A stretch of 64,000 bases of DNA, taken from contig NC_046358.1 in NCBI RefSeq assembly GCF_004027225.2, positions 2,384,720-2,448,719 of the forward strand, given 5' to 3'. Under the pieces are notes generated by a model. That model was not told where the DNA came from and did no database searches. It was given only the letters and a program-made list of their open reading frames with translations. A program made the translations under genes and the position numbers. This DNA is from Strigops habroptila (Eukaryota > Chordata > Aves > Psittaciformes > Psittacidae). Positions 24,970 to 37,069 of the stretch are shown in pieces. The stretch's first letter is position 1; every line of letters begins with the position of its first letter.

Positions 24970-25173
24970 GTTGCAACACTGAAGTTGTGCCTGCTACTGT
25001 ACCCGAGGCCAGTAGCAGTGAGTCTTTAGTGCTGGCTTTAGCCTAGGCTGGGCTTTAGCTCTATGTTCCAGCAGTAGGTGGTTTGGCTGCGCTGCCCTGC
25101 TTGGGCAAGTGCCAGCGTGGCCAAGTGTAAAGATACTGCATTATCTCAACAGAATTGTGTCTCTTGTTCTCCT

Positions 25174-28100
25174 CTAGCTGTACTGATCCATCTGTTCTTC
25201 ACATGTGCTTTCACTGGTCTCCATGATCACCTCCATCAGCCCCACGTAGTCGCCTTCAGCTAGTGAGATGCCAGAGTCATTGGGGGATGGACTCTCAGCT
25301 CTTCTTGTCTCTTTTGTAGGGGGAGCATTAATGCTTCCATTTCCAGAGTCTCTTGTGTTCCTGGAAGCCTCTGCTGGATGCTGGTCTGGAGTGCTGGCTT
25401 CATCTTCTAAACTTAGGCTGCAAGCATCAGGGCCCACATTCCCCATGTGGGACCTCTGCAGCACTGGGGATGTTACAGGAGTGAAGGAGAAGCAGAAGGA
25501 GGTGCTGCCTCCAGGGGTTTTGTTACTGGGGGTGTGAAAGGCACTTGAGTGCTCAGAATTGGGAGTGGGTGACGCTGTGCTTTCCAGGGTTAGCCAGGGA
25601 GGGTGAGAAGCTTTCAAGCTCTTCAGGCTCTTGAAGCTACCCTGCTTCTCATAGTCTGGGGACTCTGCCAAGAAGGGGAGCTTAGGGCTGTCCGATGCTG
25701 TGGACTGAGCTCCTGGACTTCCTGTGGTGGCACTTTCTTTGCCTTTACTGTAAGAGTTGCTCTTTTCTTCTGCTGTTACAACCAGTGAGTCAGAACCTTT
25801 GCTCCGGTCTGTTGGCCAAATAAATGTTTCCTTTGCACCCGAGCCCAGGGAGCTTTGGCTCTTATACACATCACTGACTCTGGAAGGAGAGGTGCTGACA
25901 ACATCCCTAAGAGAAGTTGAGCACGCAGCAATGCTGGAGAGTGCAGGAGGTTTCTTGCGGCCTTGGCGTCTAGAAGGGAAAATCATGGGGATAGAGCTGA
26001 TGGGTGTCTGTGGAGCACTGTAGAAACCAGGTCTCTCATAGAATGGGGTCGACATGAAGGCATCAAACTCCCTTAGTTTCCCATCTTCGCTGTCCCACTG
26101 TTCCTGGGAGTTGGAGTCTCCCCTGGGCCGATTGATGCCACAAGGGCTTCCAGCCTTGCCCATGTCTTGGTACATGTAATGGGAGAAAGGAGATGTGGGT
26201 TCTCCTCTCCTGCGCAGCAGGTTCATCCGGGAAGAGGACCTGGAAAAGCTGGGTGACTGGACACCGAGGAGGCGGCCCAGATGTCCCAGTAACGGTGTGG
26301 AGTGGTTGGCTTCCTCATTCTCTTTAATTTGCTCCAAGGGCTGGAACTCCATCTCTTCTTTCTGCATGCTGGGGAGAGGCAGAGCAGGCTGTTAGGCTGC
26401 CACAAAAAGAGGTGGGTTTTGGGGGAGAGGTTGCTGCCAGTGGCAAGCATCTCTTCCTGTGCTGCCACTAGGTATGTCAGGCCCCCCACAGTAGGGATGC
26501 TCATAGGAAAGGAGGGCATGGAAAAGAGGTCAGAGGCATCCTTTTCTGTGGAGGATGTTGGCAATTGTCTTTGAATGAGCCTAAAAGTCTCTTAGAGTGA
26601 GATTTCACAGATTATGGAGGAAAATACTACTGCTTGCTCTTACCTTCAAGTATAATACCCTGCACAAGACCTGCTCCGAGATGTAAACGCAGGCTGTTCT
26701 TACACCCCATGGCTGTGCTCACCTGATATCAAAAGTTGAGCCAAGGAACGATGGGCGCTTGTACTCAGCGGTGGCTGCGGTGTAGGGAGGCTGAGGATCA
26801 GGCTCGTTCCAGTATAGGTCCTTCTCCAGAATGGGTAAATTCTGATGCATCTCATCCACTGCCATAAGAGAGACCTGCAGGGGACAGCAGAAGCATCACA
26901 CGAGGTGAGCAACACTACATATACAATCATTGAATGGTTGGTGTTGGAAGGGACCTTAAAGCTCACCCAGTTCCAACCCCCTGCCACGGGCAGGGGCACC
27001 TTCCACTAGAGCAGGTTGCTCCAAGCCCCTGTGTCCAACCTGGCCTTGAACACTGCCAGGGATGGGACAGCCACAGCTTCTCTGGGCACCCTGTGCCAGC
27101 GCCTCAGCACCCTCACAGGGAAGAACTTCTACCTAAGAGCTCATCTCAATCTCCCCTCTGGCAGGTTAAAGCCATTCCCCTTGTCCTGTTCCTACAGGCC
27201 CTTGTCTAAAGCTCCTCTCCAGGTTTCTTGTAGCCCCTTTAGGCACTGGGAGCTGCTCTATGGCCTCCCCTGAGCCTTCTCTTCTCCTGCTGAGGGGGAG
27301 CACTGAGCTGTCCCCCTTCACCCTCATATTTGTTGGAAAGCCTTACACTCTCCTGCTCTCCTTGTCATCTCCCTCTGGAGCTCCTGGGCCCTTCTTAACA
27401 TGCAGCCACCTCAGGAAAGCATGAAGATAATGGGCACTGCTTCTCCACCCCATTGCAGGCACGGGAGGTGGATGCTGAAGGTGTTGCAGGAAAACTTTGC
27501 ACTGACAGGGCTTGCTAACCACTCAGGCACAGTCCTGCTTTAGTGTTCCTCTGCAGGTGAGGCTCATCTGGAGGCCCCTGCCTTCACTTTACCTGCAGGT
27601 TCCTGTCAATGAGCCAGTTGGTTTCAAAGTCATCATCATCCTCTCCAAAAGGGTTGATGAGCTGCTCGGCCACCTGTATGTGGAGAGCACATAGCAAAGG
27701 TCACCATGGTCATCCCTGCCCCTTTCCCCTTAGGCAGAAGTCAAGCATGATATCCCTTGAACAGTGCAATGCTGTTCCTCCCATAGAGGTGTGGATTAAA
27801 GCAGGAGACTGGGTCAGATTCCAGATGCAAATGTATTTTCTTGGACTTACCTTTAACCATCCAGCATAGAAAAAGAACTGCAGAAATGTAAAGACGGGCA
27901 CGAAGAGATCTAGTTCATGGCCAGGATATGCCTTTTCTGGATCCAGGAACTGCCGCCCGATCAGACAGGCCAGGAAGAAGCTGTAAACAGCCACGGTCAC
28001 CACCTGGGAAAGATGCCAGCGGACACACCAGAGGAGCCTGAGTTCCCAGCTTGACTTCCCTCTCTGCAGTTCCACCCCACTCATCTCCGAGCAGCCACAA

Positions 28101-31100
28101 GCTGCTGGATCTGTAGCCTTTTGAAAGCCTTGGATTCAGTTATAATAGCATCATAGAGTGGTTTGGGTTGGAAGGGACCTTAAAGAGCATCTGCTTATGA
28201 CTGGCTTCTCCTCTGCTTTCTGCAGGAAGGTGCATTTTGACTTTAAATATGTTCTTTGCCCTTTAGCTATTACATTGCTATGTAATATGAAATACAGATA
28301 TGTAACATGAAATATACTGTATTTCATTCCACGCTGTCTCTGGAATGATATCTGTGTAGGCATCACAGAAAGAAAGCAAGTGACATCCTGGATGGAAAGA
28401 GCTGAAACGACTGACACATGGTTGCCTGGTTGTTCTGCTGCTGCGGTAAGAGGTGCTGTGAGCTCTTTTCATTCCTGTCTTTGCCTCTCCTGAAAGCTGT
28501 TTCAAGCCCCTCGTGGCTCAGCCCATGCTGGCAGGGCTGCTTCCAGCTCAGGCAGAGGAACCTGGCAGTGCTGCTCTGAACTAGCTCCTTCCTTCCTGGT
28601 CCTCACGTTGGGCGCTTTATATTCGCTTGCCTGCTTGCCCAGATTTCAGGCTGCAATGAGCTTTGTGCTTTTCTCTGCAATCACGGGACTGGAAACTTCC
28701 CCTTTTCAGATTAAAAGCAGCTTGAGGCTCTTGCATGGTCTCTACATGCAACAAGAAAGAGGGCTCAAAACAAAACCACCCAGCATCACGAGACTCTCGA
28801 GCTAGCCACGCAGTTCCTTGCAGGGCTGTTTTGTGATGGGCAGGATAGAGAGTGCCTGGAATGACAGTGTGGATGGGCATCTATAAAAAGAATGTGTTGT
28901 GTACTGCAAAGATGTGCTATGATATTGCTTTTGCTCCTAGTGTGCAGGACACGGGGCTGTGCAGGAATAGTTTCCCAGCGTGTTCCCCATTAACCTTCAG
29001 TGCCACGTGAACAGAAGCTGTTCCCGTTTCACTGTGCAGTGCATTAGTGTTATCTGAGCAGCTGGATTGTATCTGACAAAAGAGCCGAAGCGTCTGTCTG
29101 GGTTTGCATCGAGGGAGCTATTAGACACCTGAGAACATGCACGCAACTCTCACACACGTGGCACGGCTCTATCAGAGCTGCTCTGCCTGCTTGGAGCAGC
29201 TTTGCTTGGCAGATGGATCTCAGCTCTGCTGAGTGGGAAGAAACTGCTTCAGCGATGTGATCCCTGCAGCAAGCAGGCAGTGGAGCAATGATATGTGATA
29301 TTATTTAATGGTGGTTTTGGCAGTCCTGGGATAATGGTTGGATGTGGTGATCTTAAAGGTCTTTTCCAACCTATTTGATTCTATGATTCTACAATAGGTG
29401 CGGGAAACCCTTCTCACCTGAGTGTAGACCAAGGGGATGCTGATCCAGTCGTACCCATAGAGTCGCCCACATTGGCTGCGCAAGGTGTTGAGCTCCTGCA
29501 GTGAGGAAAATGAAGAGCCTGTCAGTACAGCTTTGCATCTCCTTACTGGGGACACTAACCCTCTCCAGCCCCACTGCCCTTCATTGCTCCAGCCCATTTC
29601 CACCTGCTCACATCTCCTCTGGAAGGGGAACTTAGCCTCACGCCAGCAGATCATCACCAGAGTCTCATGCGTGCCTTGGCGAACTCATAGCAGAAATTAT
29701 CTCCTCCCAAAATGAGCAGCCAACAGGTTAGGCAAGGAATGTCTCAGGAGCATCCATTTCTCTCTCCTGACTATACACTGGGTCTGGATAAATAGCCCAG
29801 AGGGAGACATCTCACTCCAGGCAACAGAAAGAATGTGACTTTCTCTGCACATGAATACCAGGAAGGATAAGCTGCTCTGGACCCTTTTTCTCTGCAGCTG
29901 GGCAGGGATGGTTGCCAGGTCTTGTGGAGCATAGCCTGATTCCCAGGACTGTCTAAGAGTTTTCAATAGTGAAGTTTTCCAAAGAGACCTTGGTTGTTGG
30001 GGATGCTTTTGACCTCTCCTGGTCTCTTCCAGATACATGCTTCCTCTTTCCATCCAAATCCTAGAGACCTCCAGAGTAACAGCCCTAGGGACAGGTTTGG
30101 CTCACTGTCCTACCTCATCATTCCTATTCCTTGCCTGACTCTGAAATCCCTGTAATTTCACTTAGAGGATCAGGTGAGGATCTCAAATAGTTGCCTGTTC
30201 CCTGTCACTCACATTCAGGATGCCTTGAAGCAGCACGCTGTCCCGGATCCTCCCCTCATTCCTTGCCTTCACAGCCAGGTTGGAGAACCACACACATGGG
30301 ATCCAAAACTTGTTGTGGGGGGAATTCAAGCTCTCAAACTTCTTGTGCTCTTCTGGCGTCATGAGGCCTGAGTGGAAAACAATAGATGGGAGAGGGATGG
30401 CTGTAAAGGGCAGAAAGGAATTGATCCGGTCTGAAATGAAAATGTCTGAATCTTAGGTGGTCATCTGGGCTCTCCTTAAAAATCACAGGAAATACTCAGG
30501 CACTCAGCTTTTGGGAGACACGTAGAAGGAGGATGAGTCTTGTTAAAACATTGAGTTATAGAAGTTTAAGAAGCAGGCTTTATCTCATTTCATTTCTGAT
30601 ATCTGCAGCATATCTGACCAGATCACAGTCAACAGGGAGATAACGTACTGCCAAGGGTGCAATTGCTTGGTGTATGTAGACATTTGTTGAGAATGGGTTA
30701 ACTTGTGTCCTAGAAGTGCCTGTTTCTCTCTCTGGATTGCAAAAGGAAACCAATTGAGTAGGGTTCTAGCTGACACCTCCCTTTGGGCAGGCTGGGAAAT
30801 GTCACACATTGAAGAGCATCTCCAGAGAGGGTTCAGGAAGTCCAGCACTTGAGGTGTGAGGCTCCAGTTCCCACCCGCCCAGTGGAAAACTGTTGCCCTG
30901 AGGGAGGATGAACATTCCACTTGGCAGGGGTCTGCTATAGATCTCACTCCAGGCAACAGAAAGAGTGTGACTTTACTACAGAGAGCAATTCTCTTCCCAC
31001 TTCCAGAGCAGGGTGAGCAGCTCCCAGTGAAGTTGCTGCACCTCATTACCATAATCTGACCAGCCAGGGCTACCCTGTGACTTGCAGCATATCTGCACTG

Positions 31101-33692
31101 ACAAACAGGATCTTGACACTCTCCTTATTGTTATAAAAACTTGGGTAGAGACCCTTCATCTTTCAAACAAACCTTCCAGCCACTCTTAGGAACATGCTGT
31201 GCAATAGAGAAACATCAATCATTGATGATTTCAGAAAAGCAGATCAAGCACCACTGCAGACATCAGCTGAGCACATTGCAGCACCATTCCACTTTCAGGT
31301 CACAAAGCCCTTTGCAAGGCTCTTTGCCCCCAAACCAGCAGCAAGATGCTGCTGTCTGCATGGTGCCAGAGCTGTGCAGAAGGCAGGACCAGCACTGACC
31401 TGCCCTCACGACGTGCTCCATGCTGGGGAAGCGCTTGTAGACAGCGGTGCTTACTGAGCGCAGGATGAGGACGCTGCACAGGTTGCTGTAGCGCATGAGG
31501 GTACGACGCAGGAGCCGCCCATACTCGTCCTCCCCATCCACGTTGCAGGAAACCAAGTTCATGATCCGGTCAGGCCATGGGATGCTTTCATATTGAGCCC
31601 ACCAGCGGGACACCACCAGAGCCACATAGAAACCTAGAGGTGAGATGAGCGCATTAGCTGTCCTAACGGGGTGGGAGATGTCGATGCTTGTGTACAGGGT
31701 GTCTGGTTCTGCTCATATGGGGATGGGTGCAGACATGAGTGTGGTGAGACACTGGCACAGGGTGCCCAGAGAAGCTGTGGCTGCCCCATTCCTGGCAGTG
31801 TTCAAGGCCAGGTTGGACACAGGGGCTTGGAGCAACCTGCTCTAGTGGAAGGTGTCCCTGCCTGTGGCAGGGGGTTGGAACTGGGGGAGCTTTAAGGTCC
31901 CTTCCAACACAAACCATTCCATGATTCTATGCAATTCAGACCTCCATGCTGAAGTTAGAGTCTGGGTTTCATGGCTTATTTGGTGCTACTTGGTGTCTGC
32001 CCTCCTGGCAGAGCCCAGAGCATGGCAGTGCATCTGGCCAGTGCAAGCTGTGTGCTGGGGGCATACCTCAAAGCTGCAACATGAAATGATGCTTGAGGAG
32101 GTTTGCAAAGGCAGAGGGAGGGATTTGCTGAGTGAATCTTGCCTGCCTGCAGTTATATCAAACCAGGGAGAAGAAATGCTGTGTCTTTACCCCCCCTGTG
32201 TGTTCCCAGGCAGAGCTCCTTACCCAGCACAAAGGACACAGGGATTAGCTCAGCATAGCTATTGCAGTAGAGCGCCAGCTTCTCAAACATCAGCCTTTGG
32301 CTCTCATTCAGGATCAGCCTAAAAGGGAGAAACAGAAGCATCAGCCTCAAAGAAGAGTCTGTGCCTTGTTGGTCCTGCTGGGATATAGGAAACTGACAAG
32401 GGAAGCCAAGGATGGGTACTCAGGACACTGCTACTCCATGAGTCTGGGGATGCTGTGAATGAACACCCCTTGTGAGCCCACGTCCCAAAATACCCTGCTG
32501 ACCAGTCCAAAAGGGCCAGACATAGTTACTGATAGAGAGTAAGTGATGCAGTCTGATGCCAGGGACCACCACAATTCTTCTCTCTCAGGAGTGTGCTGTG
32601 TGGTACCAAGGGTTTGACACAGAGCTTAATGTGCGCTGTAGTTCACTTAATACCCTGCAAAATGTCAGCCCAAGCTCTGCTTCTACGTGAGTTCTTGCCT
32701 CTTTGTTAGAGTTGCTTCCCTGTTTCTGTGCTGCACCTGTGACCAGCACAGAGCTCCCTCTTTCCTCACCAGATTTTCTTTTACAAGGGCCTGTAGGGAC
32801 AGGACAAGGTGAATGGCTTTAACCTGCCACAGAGGAGATTGAGATGAGCTCTTAGGTAGAAGTTCTTCCTTGTGAGGGTGCTGAGGTGCTGGCACAGGGT
32901 GCCCAGAGAAGCTGTGGCTGCCCCATCCCTGGCAGTGTTCAAGGCCAGGTTGGACAAAGGGGCTTGGAGCAACCTCCTCTACTGGAAGGTGTCCCTGTCC
33001 CTGGCAGGGGCTTGGAACTGGATGAGCGTCCAACCCAAACCAGGCTGCGATTTTATGATTCTATGATTCTATGAAAACCAGAGCAGCCACACAGTACAGT
33101 TGCCACATTACAGATCTGTGGTCCCAGAGCTGATGTCAGCTCTCAAAAATGTACCCAAAGCATTGCCTGTTGTGTAACAAGGGAAACTCTCTCCTAAAGC
33201 TCCTGGCTGCGGGCCTTCTCCACTACTAGTTCAGCCATGGTCTCCACTGATCTATACATTCTCCTTCTGTAGGTAATCATCAAATGCAATTCTTCACCAC
33301 ATGGAAGAGAAACTGTGTTACTTCTCAGGACATCAAAAAGAGATTTATCAGCTTCCAAGCCACATTGGATCCATGCGGAAAGACCTTTACCTTTCCTCCT
33401 GTGCACAGAGGCTGGAGAGTGGCTGGCTGGCTTCTCTTCACCAGGATCACTGTCCCAACCCTGCATTGCTCAGTTTTCCTGCTCCAGGGCAAGCTAAGAG
33501 TGAGGGGTTGTGTTAGCGCTTAAGGTGTAAGGATGTTTACCTGTAGACAAGACTGATGGTGAAGTAGAGACAGATGAAGATGAGGAACTCGGAGTAGAGC
33601 AGTTTGTAGATGCTTCCTTTCCATTGGAGCAGGAGCTGTGAGAAGGTGCCTAGGCGGGCATCAGCCACACGGTTGGTGTATGTCACTGTCAT
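25174..33692 (-). CDS. BEST1: Bestrophin-1, calcium-activated chloride channel
   Basis: This is a pentameric Ca2+-gated anion channel, best known in the basolateral membrane of retinal pigment epithelium. Nine coding exons (transcription right to left): 33541-33692, 32224-32318, 31400-31633, 30213-30367, 29418-29495, 27851-28003, 27593-27673, 26723-26874 and 25174-26368, all GT-AG. Exon lengths 95, 234, 155, 78, 153, 81 and 152 equal those of the human gene as I recall them. The product is 764 residues. Visible function: start [17 protein letters not shown]; neck residues Ile76, Phe80 and Phe84; aperture Val205 (valine, as in chicken; isoleucine in human); Ca2+ clasp Glu300-Asp304 (EDDDD); and Ser358 in the autoinhibitory segment. 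The tail after residue 367 is long, Ser/Pro-rich and encoded in one exon. A GC-AG or alternative last exon like that in mammals is not needed: the exon runs to its own stop. Introns hold six CR1 fragments. Confidence 0.97.
26922..27290 (-). repeat. CR1 LINE 3' fragment in BEST1 intron
   Basis: Minus-strand copy of the abundant subfamily, from a degraded tail ('acaatcattgaatggttgg') through 'gccttctcttctcctgc'. It is in the same strand sense as BEST1 transcription, only about 50 bases upstream of the acceptor of the 152-base exon. Confidence 0.95.
28147..28192 (-). repeat. CR1 LINE tail fragment in BEST1 intron
   Basis: Only the last 45 bases of a minus-strand CR1 ('catcatagagtggtttgggttgg' to 'aaagagcatc') are present, about 150 bases upstream of the 153-base exon. 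Confidence 0.85.
29306..29394 (+). repeat. CR1 LINE 3'-end fragment in BEST1 intron
   Basis: Last 90 bases of a plus-strand CR1 of the second type ('ggttggatgtggtgatctt', tail 'gattctatgattctacaa'), antisense to BEST1 and 24 bases from the donor of the 78-base exon. Confidence 0.85.
31738..31931 (+). repeat. CR1 LINE 3'-end fragment in BEST1 intron
   Basis: Starts at 'gtggtgagacactggcacag' and ends 'attccatgattctatgc'. It belongs to the abundant subfamily, antisense to BEST1, about 100 bases upstream of the 234-base exon. Confidence 0.95.
32784..33075 (+). repeat. CR1 LINE 3' fragment in BEST1 intron
   Basis: From 'acaagggcctgtagggacag' to three tail units ('gattttatgattctatgattctatg'). It is antisense to BEST1. 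Part of the segment before the tail is missing compared with sister copies. Confidence 0.95.
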
Positions 33693-33700
33693 CACAGATC
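33541..33700 (-). other. BEST1: BEST1 exon 2 with start codon and junction
   Basis: The acceptor (ctccactag) leaves only eight untranslated bases (GATCTGTG) before the ATG at 33692-33690. The same start and distance pattern is known in other BEST1 genes. The donor is at 33540. The short leader means that any upstream exon joins almost directly to the start codon. Confidence 0.9.
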
Positions 33701-33789
33701 CTAGTGGAGACACAGAATGAGCAGGTGAAGCTGCCAGCAAGCTTGCACAGAGGCAGGACACAGGGACACCTCAAGCCCTCAAGCAAGTT

Positions 33790-33817
33790 AGATGGAAGGA
33801 AGGAAGGAAGAAAGAAG
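33790..33817. repeat. GGAA microsatellite
   Basis: Short run of ggaa/gaaa units in BEST1 intron 1. GGAA runs are potential ETS-factor sites, but this one is short. Confidence 0.75.
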
Positions 33818-34562
33818 TTGACATCAAAAGACAGGTAAGATGAAGTCAGTGACACAGAGAACCAGGAGGAAATTTATGGTATGTAATGAATTTGATGAGC
33901 TTGCCACCTTTTTCCCTGTCTTTGAGCTGCACGTGAGCTGGTTACAGTGATAGAGAACATACTTTCTGGTGGAGCCCTTGGTTTTTAGTGTTTGATTGTC
34001 AGCATTTAAGCGGGGCTGGCAGTTGAGAGGACAGAGCCCACATGTAACTCGCTCCACAGAACAGTTGTTTGAGATAAATTCTCAGGGTCACAAACTCCAA
34101 AGTTTCTTACCCCAATTATTTATTTTTCTTATAGTTTTTGCTTCAAATATGTTGTTTCTGTAAATCTGCTTGTTGGGGGAAAAAATACTCCCCAGAAAAA
34201 CACCAAATGAAAGCAAAAATTCCATAAAGGAGAGATTTCTTGGTACTGATCCAGATGAAGGTACCCCTGGAGGTCTGATAGGTTTTGTAGCACTTGCCCA
34301 ACAAGCATCGCTGTTAAATTTGGGCTGAGGGCCATATCTGGACTATGCTGGTCCCATTCCCGCAGGCAGAACAGCTCTCCCTGTTAGAGAGCTGAGGGAT
34401 GGAGTTTGGCCACAAATTCCAGCAACTCCACTCCCCCCTCCTTCAACCATCCGTTGCACAATAAATCACACCGGATATAAAAAGGCATTCAGGCTTGCGA
34501 AACGCTTCCCAATCCTGCAGGATCCCCACTGCACTTCTAGTTTAACCTTAGAGAAATAGAAT

Positions 34563-34627
34563 AGAATCATAGAATCAACCAGGTTGTAAAAGAGCTTTAA
34601 GATCATCAAGTCCAACCATTAACCCAG
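34563..34627 (-). repeat. CR1 LINE tail fragment in BEST1 intron
   Basis: Minus-strand tail and first 60 bases ('gaatcatagaatcaaccagg', 'catcaagtccaacc') of the second CR1 type. Confidence 0.85.
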
Positions 34628-35011
34628 GAAAGTAACCAAATAATTCTTTATCAGCAATTAATAATCAGAGCAGTTAATATAAATCACCAGTTTAATCCAT
34701 GCCAGGCAGGGAGATGAATGACCCTTGGTTTAGAAATAATTATCCAGTGTGAGACTATTGGTATTTCTACATCTTAATAGGTTACCAGGATGTTAGACAG
34801 ACATTGCTATTTAACAGAGGCGATAATGTTAATAGTTATGGGGCCTGAATGGTGGAGGCAAAGAAGCACTTCAAGGGACAATTCAGGTCTTACTGCTCTG
34901 TAGGAGCAGCTGAAAGCAGGTAAGTTTGTGTCTATGCTCCTTATTTGAGCATTTTAGTGAAAGACCTACACTTAGGGGGGGAAGCTCAGGTCCTGGTGAG
35001 CTGGTGCTGTG

Positions 35012-35100
35012 AAATCATAGAATCATAGAATCGTAAGGGTTGGAAAGGACCTTAAGATCATCTAGTTCCAACCCCCCTGCCAAGGACAGGGACACCTTGC
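35012..35100 (-). repeat. CR1 LINE 3'-end fragment in BEST1 intron
   Basis: Begins with three tail units ('aatcatagaatcatagaatcg') and stops after 'aggacagggacaccttgc'. It has the same sense as BEST1. Confidence 0.92.
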
Positions 35101-35956
35101 AAATAAACCAGCAAAGTCTATATCAAATAGCATCTTTGTCCTGGCTTTGGCTTTTCGTTACTGCTCTTCCTTTGGGTTTCCCTGTTGTAACTTCCCCCAA
35201 GTCACCTCTCATGGTTATATTGAAGGAGTAGGGCTGGTACCTGTTCTGCCCTGTTTCCATATTTCTGGCCAGTGCACAGGACTTAGACCTAGAGACTGCA
35301 CACACGTATATGCTTATAGAAAGCTGGCTCTTCCCTCTACGCTTTGGGTCTTGAAAGTGCTCAGGGAGGCTCTTTGTTGCGTAAGTCAAATACAGATTCG
35401 CTTTTTACCAAACATGGAAAACTTCAGCTCCTGTCCATGTAGATAATGGATGTCACCAACCTCTGTGCAGCTCTGCTCCAGCATGGGATATGGGGCTTTT
35501 TCCAGTGCACTGAATGGTTAAGGCACTTCCCTGACTGCCTATGTGGGACTGCCTTGGCACACTCAAAGCACGATTTGGGGTTGAGGTATGTGATGGGATG
35601 TGATTGACTGCCGCACCACGAGCTATGGGGAGGAAGAACCATCAAGAGCCATCCCCTGTGTGGTACCAGCACCCCAGGGACCTGCTGCCTGCCACTGCCT
35701 GATCTGTCTGGACTAACCATTGCTCCTGAAGGTCGACTGACACTAATCAGACTATGGGAATCCCCAGCAACCAGGATTCTCCAACAACAAGCCTGCATCA
35801 GGTGCGTTACCCACCACATAAGGCAGCAAATAGACATGAGCAGAGATGGGGAACAAGCAGATCAAGCAGACAAATGGAACAAGAGGAGGTCACAGATAGG
35901 CAAGAGAATAGATCTTTGAAGGAATCTATCTGCTCTTGGGAGGACAAGATACTTAC

Positions 35957-36200
35957 AGTCATGGGCTCCTGAGCTGCGCCGGAGGCTGTGGAGGTTTGGT
36001 CCCATACGTGTCCTCTCTGGGTCCTTTGTGGCCCACGCCACGTCCCACCTCCTTGTGCCCCCTTGGCTCATGGGGGGATTGAACCTGACAGACACGGTGT
36101 GTTAAGGAGCCTGAAACCCACTTGAGAGCTGCAGCCGGTCACTTGATGCCATAATCCTTCCTCGTTACAAAAGAGACTCTGTTGTCTTTTGCCCTGTTCC
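35957..36200 (-). other. BEST1: Probable BEST1 non-coding exon 1
   Basis: On the minus strand a TATA-like box (CTCTATAAA, 36230-36238) is followed by about 240 bases and a consensus donor (CATGACT/gtaagt, cut at 35957/35956). Mammalian BEST1 also begins with a non-coding exon. Joining this exon to exon 2 places the BEST1 ATG just downstream. The exon carries an ATG at 36071 that opens a 38-codon frame ending at the junction. An OTX/CRX-like TAATCC (36152-36157, plus strand) and E-box CAGCTG (36240-36245) lie near the start; OTX2 and MITF are known BEST1 regulators, but these particular sites are guesses. Confidence 0.55.
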
Positions 36201-36229
36201 CTTCTAATCTTCTGAGTAAGCTCTGAATG

Positions 36230-36238
36230 TTTATAGAG
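36230..36238 (-). promoter_or_regulatory. Putative BEST1 TATA box
   Basis: CTCTATAAA on the minus strand, upstream of the predicted non-coding exon. There is no CpG island here, which fits a tissue-restricted promoter. Confidence 0.5.
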
Positions 36239-36249
36239 GCAGCTGGAGC

Positions 36250-36838
36250 AGGGGGAGGCAGGGCTGGCTGCTCTGAGCCGCTGCTGCTAACTCCTGGCAC
36301 AGCCATGGGAGTTGCCAAAAGAAAGGCATTTTCCCTCTAATTCTTTCCTGTTTGGTCCCTTTCTCCATGCCACAACCTTACAGGAGGCCCAGGAGATTAA
36401 ACAGGGCTGGAATTTTCCACAAAGGCCATAAAACAGGTGGCTCTTGAGGGCTGCGCAGCCCTCTCTTCCCTAGGGAAGCTCCTAGCTCCTTAGGTTGGTG
36501 AAACTCCTGGTCCGTGCTCTGCCTGGCTCCCACAGGATGTTTCGCTGTAGCTCCTCACTGTTCCTGGATGAGTTTGCCGTCTCTTCCAGCTGTGGTTTAG
36601 ATGCTGGGGACTTCCACACTGTCACTGGCTCCCTGAGACTCTTTCCATGTATTCACTTTCTTTTCCACTTGCTTCTCCAGCAGTGCTGGGCGCTGTCAGT
36701 GCTCTTTACTGCATGCCAACTTGGGAAACACCAGTCATTGCCTTTGTCCTCAGCCTTGACCAAGCCAGGGAACTCCTTGCCTCTGCCTCTCCAGTGTCCT
36801 CAGTCCTTTTCTGCTCCCAAGTCATTGCTCTGAGGCTT
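36250..36838. other. BEST1 upstream flank
   Basis: No gene or repeat recognised. A 112-codon plus-strand open frame at 36495-36833 shows no family resemblance. Confidence 0.5.
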
Positions 36839-37069
36839 AATCATAGTATGATTTGAGTTGAAAGAGACCTTAAAGCTCATCCAGTTCCAACCCCCTGCCA
36901 CGGGCAGGGACACCTTCCACTAGAGCAGATTGATCCAAACCCTGTCCAACCTGGCCTTGAACACTGCCAGGGATGGGGCAGCCACAGCTTCTCTGGGCAC
37001 CCTGTGCCAGCACCTCAGCACCCTCACAGGGAAGAACTTCTGCCTAAGATCTCGTCTAAACCTGCTAGC
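36839..37069 (-). repeat. CR1 LINE 3' fragment (minus)
   Basis: Tail 'aatcatagtatgatttgag' followed by the abundant-subfamily 3' region, ending at 'agatctcgtctaaacctgc'. A few bases are lost near 'gatccaaaccctgtcc' relative to sister copies. Confidence 0.94.

Noticed and set aside
25268-26023. Plus-strand open frames of 60-90 codons opposite the last BEST1 exon.
   Set aside because: They are antisense shadows of a well-supported coding exon.
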